A DNA stretch of 64,000 nucleotides, taken from the NCBI RefSeq assembly GCF_023101685.1, contig NZ_CP082164.1:7254001-7318000 (forward strand), read 5' to 3'. The notes under the pieces are model-generated. The model worked only from the letters and a program-made list of their open reading frames with translations. It did not search any database and was not told the DNA's origin. How positions within the stretch are numbered: the stretch's first letter is position 1; the number at the start of each line of letters is the position of its first letter. This document shows positions 59,508-64,000 of the stretch, in pieces. The position numbers were made by a program, and so were the translations under genes. This DNA comes from Bradyrhizobium sp. 186. Lineage in GTDB: Bacteria > Pseudomonadota > Alphaproteobacteria > Rhizobiales > Xanthobacteraceae.

Positions 59508-60590
59508 TCAAACGTGGTCGTAGTCCACCACCACCCGCTCTGACGACGGCTTGGCCTGGCAGGTCAGCACAAATCCGGCCTTCAGCTCCCAGGGCTCCAG
59601 CGAGTAGTTGATATCCATCGGCGCTTCGCCCTCGACCAGCTTTGCGCGGCAGGTCGAGCACATGCCGCCCTTGCAGGCGAAGGGCAGATCGACCCCGGCG
59701 CGCAGCGCAGCATCGAGGATCGCCTCGTCCTCGGCGACGGGAACGTCGCGGCGCTTGCCGTCGATGATCAGGGACGCGATCGCTTTCGGGGGCTCATCTG
59801 GAGCAACGATCTTCTTCGGCCGCGGCTTGCCGCCGAACTCGGAAACGAAACGTTCCACGTGAATGCGATCTTCGCCGATGCCGATCTCGCGGCAGGTCGC
59901 CTCGATCTCCTCGCTCATGCCAAGGGGACCACAGATGAAGACATGATCGACGCTTGCGGCCGGCACCAGTGACCGCAGCAGCACCCTCACCTTGTCGCCG
60001 TCGAGCCGGCCATGCAGGATCGGGATGTCCTGCTCCTCGCCCGAGATGACGTGGAAGATCGCGAGGCGATCGATGAAGCGATCCTTCAGCTCCTCGAGCG
60101 CCTCGATGAACATGATATTGTCCGTCGCGCGGTTGCCATAGAACAGGAAGAACCGGCTCTCCGGCTCGCGCGCCAGCACGCCCTTCACGATCGACAGGAT
60201 CGGCGTGATGCCGGAGCCCGCGGCGAAGCCGACATGGATACGCGCGGTATGGGCTGCCGGGACCACGCCAAAGCGACCCGTCGGCGTCATCACGTCGAGC
60301 TCGTCACCGCATTTCAGTTCGTCGGCTGCCCAACTCGAAAACGCGCCGCCGTCGACCTTCTTCACGGCGATGCGGAGTTCGTCATCGTCCGGCCCGGAGC
60401 AGATGGAATAGGAGCGTCGCACCTCCTCGCCGTCGAGCGTGGTGCGAAGCGTGAGGTATTGGCCTGGCGTAAAGCGATAGTCGTTGGCGAGATCGCATGG
60501 GATGGCGAACGTCATCGACACCGCGTCGGAGGCCTCGCGGCGGAGACCGTTGACGGCCAGGCGATGGAAGCGCGGTGCGGCTGCGGACAT
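59508..60590 (-). CDS. paaE: Phenylacetyl-CoA epoxidase reductase subunit
   Basis: This 360-residue protein has an FAD domain (RRSYSICSG), an NAD domain (GFAAGSGITPILSIVKGVLA) and a C-terminal plant-type [2Fe-2S] domain (LPFACKGGMCSTCRAKLVEG plus a later Cys). It transfers electrons from NADPH to the PaaABC oxygenase. The ATG at 60590 lies three bases after the paaD stop; a GTG at 60602 is in frame. Confidence 0.94.
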   Translation of the reverse strand: MSAAAPRFHRLAVNGLRREASDAVSMTFAIPCDLANDYRFTPGQYLTLRTTLDGEEVRRSYSICSGPDDDELRIAVKKVDGGAFSSWAADELKCGDELDVMTPTGRFGVVPAAHTARIHVGFAAGSGITPILSIVKGVLAREPESRFFLFYGNRATDNIMFIEALEELKDRFIDRLAIFHVISGEEQDIPILHGRLDGDKVRVLLRSLVPAASVDHVFICGPLGMSEEIEATCREIGIGEDRIHVERFVSEFGGKPRPKKIVAPDEPPKAIASLIIDGKRRDVPVAEDEAILDAALRAGVDLPFACKGGMCSTCRAKLVEGEAPMDINYSLEPWELKAGFVLTCQAKPSSERVVVDYDHV

Positions 60591-60592
60591 GG

Positions 60593-61096
60593 TCAATGAC
60601 ACTTGAAATAGTCAAAAGGTTCGCGGCAGGCCTTGCAGCGCCAGAGCGCCTTGCAGGAGGTCGAGCCGAATTCGGACAGCAGCTCGGTATTGTTCGAGCC
60701 GCATTGCGGGCAGGCAACCGCCTGTTCGCCGAACAGCGCACGCCGCGAGCTTGAGGCATGCGGCGGCGCGATGCCGTAGGCGTGCAGCTTGCGGCGTCCC
60801 TCCTCGCTCATCCAGTCGGTGGTCCAGGCCGGCGACAGCACGGTGTGCACTTTCGGCTGGCGGAAGCCGGCGCGCTCCAGCGCCAGCTCGATTTCGAGCG
60901 CAATCATATTCATAGCCGGGCAGCCCGAATAGGTCGGCGTGATCGCGACCTCGATCTGATCGCCGTCGAGAATGACGTCGCGCAGCACGCCGAGGTCGGC
61001 GATGGTCAACACCGGAATTTCCGGATCGACCACGCTCGATGCAGCGTCCCAGGCGCGCTGGCGCAGCTCGGTGTCGCCGTCGAGCACGGTCACCAT
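60593..61096 (-). CDS. paaD: Phenylacetyl-CoA epoxidase assembly protein
   Basis: The 167-residue protein contains a MIP18/DUF59 domain (VVDPEIPVLTIADLGVLRDV, TYSGCPAMNMIALEIE) and a C-terminal zinc-ribbon-like tail (ACPQCGSNNTEL ... CKALWRCKACREPFDYFKCH), as in PaaD. PaaD is thought to help assemble the iron centre of the multicomponent oxygenase. The ATG at 61096 overlaps the end of paaC. Confidence 0.93.
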   Translation of the reverse strand: MVTVLDGDTELRQRAWDAASSVVDPEIPVLTIADLGVLRDVILDGDQIEVAITPTYSGCPAMNMIALEIELALERAGFRQPKVHTVLSPAWTTDWMSEEGRRKLHAYGIAPPHASSSRRALFGEQAVACPQCGSNNTELLSEFGSTSCKALWRCKACREPFDYFKCH

Positions 61097-61866
61097 GTCA
61101 GCCCCGGGAAGGTACGCTGCATCGATTGCAGCTCGCTGAGGAGATGACCGAGATGCTCGCTGTGGCGGCCGGTCCGGCCGCCCTGCTGCATCCAATTGTT
61201 CTGCGGCAGCGTGAGCGTGGCCTCACCGGTGACGCCCGAGACGGTCTTCAGCCAGCGACCGCGCAGGACATCAGGGTCGATCGCGATCCCGGCGTGGATC
61301 AGGCCGCACTCGCCGGCATCGACCACGAACATCTCACCGGTGAAGGCCCAGAGATGATCGATCGCGGCTTGTGCGCGGACGTGGCTCTCTTCCGTGCCGT
61401 CGCCGAGCCGGATGATCCATTCCGAGGCGTGGCGCAGGTGATAGGCGCTCTCCTTCTCCGACTTGGCGGCAATGGCGGAAAGTGTCGTATCGCGCGAAGA
61501 CATCATCGCGCGCCAGTAGAGATCGGCGAAGGCGGAATAGAAGAACTGCCGCACTAAAGTCTGGGCAAAGTCGCCGTTCGGCTGCTCGACCAGCAGCAGG
61601 TTGCGGTACTGCCTGACATCGCGGAGGTAGGCCAACCTGTCCTCATCATTGTCCTTACCCTCGACCTTGGCCGCGTAAGTGTAGAGCTCGCGCGCCTGGC
61701 CGATGAGATCGAGCGCGATGTTGGAGAGCGCCATGTCCTCTTCCAGCATCGGAGCGTGTCCGCACCACTCCGACAGCCGATGGCCGAGGATCAGCGCGTC
61801 GTCGGCGCGCCGCAGCGCGTAGAGCGCCAGCGGTGTCTCAGCAACCTGGACGTTGGCAATCGGCAT
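61090..61866 (-). CDS. paaC: Phenylacetyl-CoA epoxidase subunit C
   Basis: The 258-residue helical protein has ADDALILGHRLSEWCGHAPM, LEEDMALSNIALDLIGQARE and ESAYHLRHASEWIIRLGDGT, typical of PaaC, the non-catalytic ferritin-like partner of PaaA. The start (ATG 61866 or GTG 61869) overlaps the paaB stop. Confidence 0.94.
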   Translation of the reverse strand: MPIANVQVAETPLALYALRRADDALILGHRLSEWCGHAPMLEEDMALSNIALDLIGQARELYTYAAKVEGKDNDEDRLAYLRDVRQYRNLLLVEQPNGDFAQTLVRQFFYSAFADLYWRAMMSSRDTTLSAIAAKSEKESAYHLRHASEWIIRLGDGTEESHVRAQAAIDHLWAFTGEMFVVDAGECGLIHAGIAIDPDVLRGRWLKTVSGVTGEATLTLPQNNWMQQGGRTGRHSEHLGHLLSELQSMQRTFPGLTW

Positions 61867-62153
61867 CACATATGCCCCACTTCTTCGGGCACTTCATAGA
61901 ACGTCGGGTGCCGGTAGATTTTCGACTCCGCCGGTTCGAACATCATGCCCTTCTCGGCGGGGTCGCTTGCGGTGATCGCGGTCGACGGCACCACCCAGAT
62001 CGAGAGGCCCTCGCCGCGGCGGGTGTAGATGTCGCGGGCGGCTTGGAGCGCCATTGTCGCGTCGCTCGCATGCAGCGAGCCGACATGCTTGTGCGCGAGC
62101 CCGTTGCGGCTGCGAATGAAGACTTCCCAGAGTGGCGTGTTCGGCGTGGCCAT
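61866..62153 (-). CDS. paaB: Phenylacetyl-CoA epoxidase subunit B
   Basis: The 95-residue protein (MATPNTPLWEVFIRSRNGLA, KHVGSLHASDATMALQAARD, ending YEVPEEVGHM) matches PaaB, the small bridging subunit of the oxygenase. The ATG at 62153 was chosen over a longer upstream frame because of the family length and start. Confidence 0.95.
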   Translation of the reverse strand: MATPNTPLWEVFIRSRNGLAHKHVGSLHASDATMALQAARDIYTRRGEGLSIWVVPSTAITASDPAEKGMMFEPAESKIYRHPTFYEVPEEVGHM

Positions 62154-62163
62154 CGTGATCTTC

Positions 62164-63156
62164 CTACTCCGCAGCTTGCGCGGTCTGACGATGCTGACGC
62201 TTCGCGGCATAAGCGGCTGCTGCCTCGCGCACCCAGGCGCCGTCCTCATGCGCCTTGCGCCGCGCGGCGAGGCGGTCGCGGTTGCAGGGGCCGTTACCGG
62301 CGAGCACCTGCTTGAACTCGGTCCAATCGATCTCGCTGTAGCGCCAGTGCCCGTCGGCATCCTGAATCATGCCGGGATCGGGAATAACGAGGCCGAGATA
62401 TTGCGCCTGCGGCACGGTCGCATCGACGAATTTCTGGCGCAGCTCGTCATTGGAGAAGCGCTTGATCTTCCACTTCGTCGAGGTGTCGCTGTGCTGGCTC
62501 GTGGCATCAGGCGGGCCGAACATCATCAAGACCGGCCACCACCAGCGGTTCAGCGCATCTTGCGCCATTACCTTCTGCTCGTCGGAGCCGCGGCAAAGCG
62601 TCAGCATGATCTCGTAGCCCTGACGCTGGTGGAACGACTCCTCCTTGCAGACGCGGATCATCGCGCGCGCATAGGGGCCGTAGGAGCAACGGCACAGCGG
62701 GATCTGGTTCATGATCGCGGCGCCGTCGACCAGCCAGCCGATGGTGCCGATGTCCGCCCAGGTCAGCGTCGGATAGTTGAAGATCGAGGAGTACTTTGCC
62801 TTGCCGGCGAGCATGGCATCGACCAGCTCCTCGCGCGAGGTGCCGAGCGTTTCGGCGGCGGCGTAGAGATAAAGCCCGTGGCCGCACTCGTCCTGCACTT
62901 TCGCAAGCAGCGCGGCCTTGCGGCGCAACGACGGCGCGCGCGTAATCCAGTTGCCTTCGGGCAGCATGCCGACGATTTCGGAGTGAGCGTGCTGGGAGAT
63001 CTGGCGCGTGAGCGTCTTGCGATAGGCCGCCGGCATCCAGTCGTTCGGCTCGATGCGCTCCTCGGCATCGATGCGCGCCTGGAACTGCGCAGCCCGCGCC
63101 GCATCCTCGACGTTGCGGTCGTCGGCCTCGGCCGTGTTGAGCGCCTGGGTATACAT
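62164..63156 (-). CDS. paaA: Phenylacetyl-CoA epoxidase catalytic subunit A
   Basis: The ~330-residue protein is the di-iron oxygenase subunit: it has [19 protein letters not shown] and [20 protein letters not shown], giving the ExxH iron-ligand pairs. It forms 1,2-epoxyphenylacetyl-CoA with PaaB, C and E. The ATG at 63156 has GGGAGG six bases away; the ATG two codons upstream would sit on the ribosome site. It is the first gene of the operon. Confidence 0.95.
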   Translation of the reverse strand: MYTQALNTAEADDRNVEDAARAAQFQARIDAEERIEPNDWMPAAYRKTLTRQISQHAHSEIVGMLPEGNWITRAPSLRRKAALLAKVQDECGHGLYLYAAAETLGTSREELVDAMLAGKAKYSSIFNYPTLTWADIGTIGWLVDGAAIMNQIPLCRCSYGPYARAMIRVCKEESFHQRQGYEIMLTLCRGSDEQKVMAQDALNRWWWPVLMMFGPPDATSQHSDTSTKWKIKRFSNDELRQKFVDATVPQAQYLGLVIPDPGMIQDADGHWRYSEIDWTEFKQVLAGNGPCNRDRLAARRKAHEDGAWVREAAAAYAAKRQHRQTAQAAE

Positions 63157-63232
63157 GCGCATCCTCCCGATTTATTGGGAGACAATATATAACAAAAACT
63201 AGTTCATGCAAGATATTTCTGTAACATAATGA
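63157..63232. promoter_or_regulatory. paa operon promoter region
   Basis: The 76-base gap upstream of paaA and downstream of the paaX-like gene is AT-rich. On the minus strand it contains ttgcat followed by a ttatata box with roughly standard spacing and a strong GGGAGG ribosome site. A PaaX operator is expected nearby but was not identified. Confidence 0.4.
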
Positions 63233-64000
63233 TCAAGCCTCGAACCTGCGCTCCAGAAGCTTCCGCGCCGGCGGCAACGGTCCCTTCTCGTTGGTTCCAT
63301 GGCCATCAAGCCATTGCTCTGACGGCACAAGCAGCGCGCGATAAATCTCGCCGCAGAGCTCGCGGGCAGCCCGGCCCGGCCAGTCCGCCGGCAGCAGGCT
63401 GTCCGGCAGCAGCGGATCGCGCAGCACGACGCGGCGGTAGTAGTGGATCAGGAGAATACGCGCAGTGAAGGCGTCGGCCTCGGACAAATCCGCGCCCCGC
63501 CCGATCGCGGCGCGCAGCGGCTCGAACGTCTTCATGAACTTCAGATAAGCATCCGCTGTGCGGTCCAGCGGCCAGCTCGCGCTGAGCAGCCGGCGCCCGC
63601 TGTCATCCTCCGCGGAGACTTCGAGGCGAATGGCGCCCGCAGCCTCGTCCGGCGCGGGGACGCCGGAGGGCGCGACCCACACACCCGGCAGCGGACTGCC
63701 GAAGCCGGCGTTGCGCAGCGCCTCGCGCGAGGCGTCGCGGTCCTCGCCATTGCCGATCAGCAGGAGCTCGAAGCGGCCGGTCCAGTCCGACGGCGGAGGA
63801 TCGTAGATGTGGCGCGTGGCGGCTTCAAACGTCTGGCGACCCTTTTCGGCGAGACGATAAAAACTATTGCGGCCGACTTTTTCGCGCGTCAGCCAGCGGT
63901 CTGCCGCAAGGCGCGACATCGCCGTACGCACCACGCCGCTGTCGATGTCGAGACCTTCGAAGAATTTCAGCAGGGTGCCGAGCCATACCGAGCCGCCACG
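63233..64000 (-). CDS. paaX: PaaX-family transcriptional repressor (partial, cut by window end)
   Basis: The visible C-terminal part includes the wHTH end (FEGLDIDSGVVRTAMSRLAA, DRWLTREKVGRNSFYRLAEK) and the PaaX C-terminal domain (HIYDPPPSDWTGRFELLLIG; HYYRRVVLRDPLLPDSLLPA). PaaX represses paa genes and is relieved by phenylacetyl-CoA. The frame is open through position 64000, so the start lies outside. It is located just upstream of paaA, on the same strand. Confidence 0.93.
   Translation of the reverse strand, partial: RGGSVWLGTLLKFFEGLDIDSGVVRTAMSRLAADRWLTREKVGRNSFYRLAEKGRQTFEAATRHIYDPPPSDWTGRFELLLIGNGEDRDASREALRNAGFGSPLPGVWVAPSGVPAPDEAAGAIRLEVSAEDDSGRRLLSASWPLDRTADAYLKFMKTFEPLRAAIGRGADLSEADAFTARILLIHYYRRVVLRDPLLPDSLLPADWPGRAARELCGEIYRALLVPSEQWLDGHGTNEKGPLPPARKLLERRFEA

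Overview
The window is high-GC alphaproteobacterial DNA. Gene content (branched-chain amino acid ABC operon, aap-type amino acid transporter, paa operon, DUF1445 proteins, MipZ-type ATPase, GrlR-like genes) and intergenic palindromes built on 'gtcattgcgag...ctcgcaatgac' point to Bradyrhizobium or a close relative. This is recognition from the sequence; no database was searched.

Layout. (1) 0.2-10.2 kb, chromosomal catabolic block: a LIV-type ABC transporter and a DUF1445 protein on the minus strand, divergent from a LysR regulator, then an N-carbamoyl/ureido-type amidohydrolase, a D-2-hydroxyacid dehydrogenase and an Ldh-family oxidoreductase on the plus strand. (2) 10.28-33.20 kb, probable genomic island bounded by an 18-bp direct repeat with a tyrosine integrase at the right edge. 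It holds a three-gene TIR / SLATT / deoxyribosyltransferase-like cassette (candidate anti-phage system) at the left edge, small genes and GrlR-like genes in several states of decay, a cyclic-di-GMP block (GGDEF protein, PilZ-containing glycan synthase, membrane-fusion protein, HD-GYP and PilZ proteins), an island-borne MipZ-like ATPase, and a compact replication module (Toprim primase-helicase, a protein with an SSB-like tail, a hairpin/repeat locus, small overlapping genes, HTH and integrase). (3) 33.4-38.4 kb: tartrate dehydrogenase-like and SDR genes, then one REP-type palindrome interrupted by both an IS110-family and an IS630-family element. (4) 38.4-46.4 kb: amidase, AapQ/AapM-type permeases without an ATPase, RpiR regulator, class III aminotransferase, AapJ-type binding protein and Asp/Glu racemase-like protein. 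(5) 46.4-50.7 kb: TetR regulator divergent from a ferredoxin-P450 pair, an MFS carrier and a molybdopterin oxidoreductase whose stop codon lies in the target site of a second IS630 copy. (6) 51.9-57.6 kb: hydrolase-OsmC fusion, MocR regulator divergent from a DMT exporter, YeeE/YedE transporter and a quinone-oxidoreductase-like enzyme. (7) 57.6-64.0 kb: phenylacetate degradation genes paaK, paaI, paaEDCBA and a paaX-like regulator cut by the window end.

The most interesting items are the TIR-SLATT-NDT-like cassette at the island edge, the reconstructed attachment sites, the replication module with its 16-bp perfect inverted repeat, the c-di-GMP block, and the IS110 element whose roughly 0.5-kb 3' noncoding stretch may carry a guide RNA and which sits exactly inside a REP sequence. 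No rRNA, tRNA or CRISPR array was seen.
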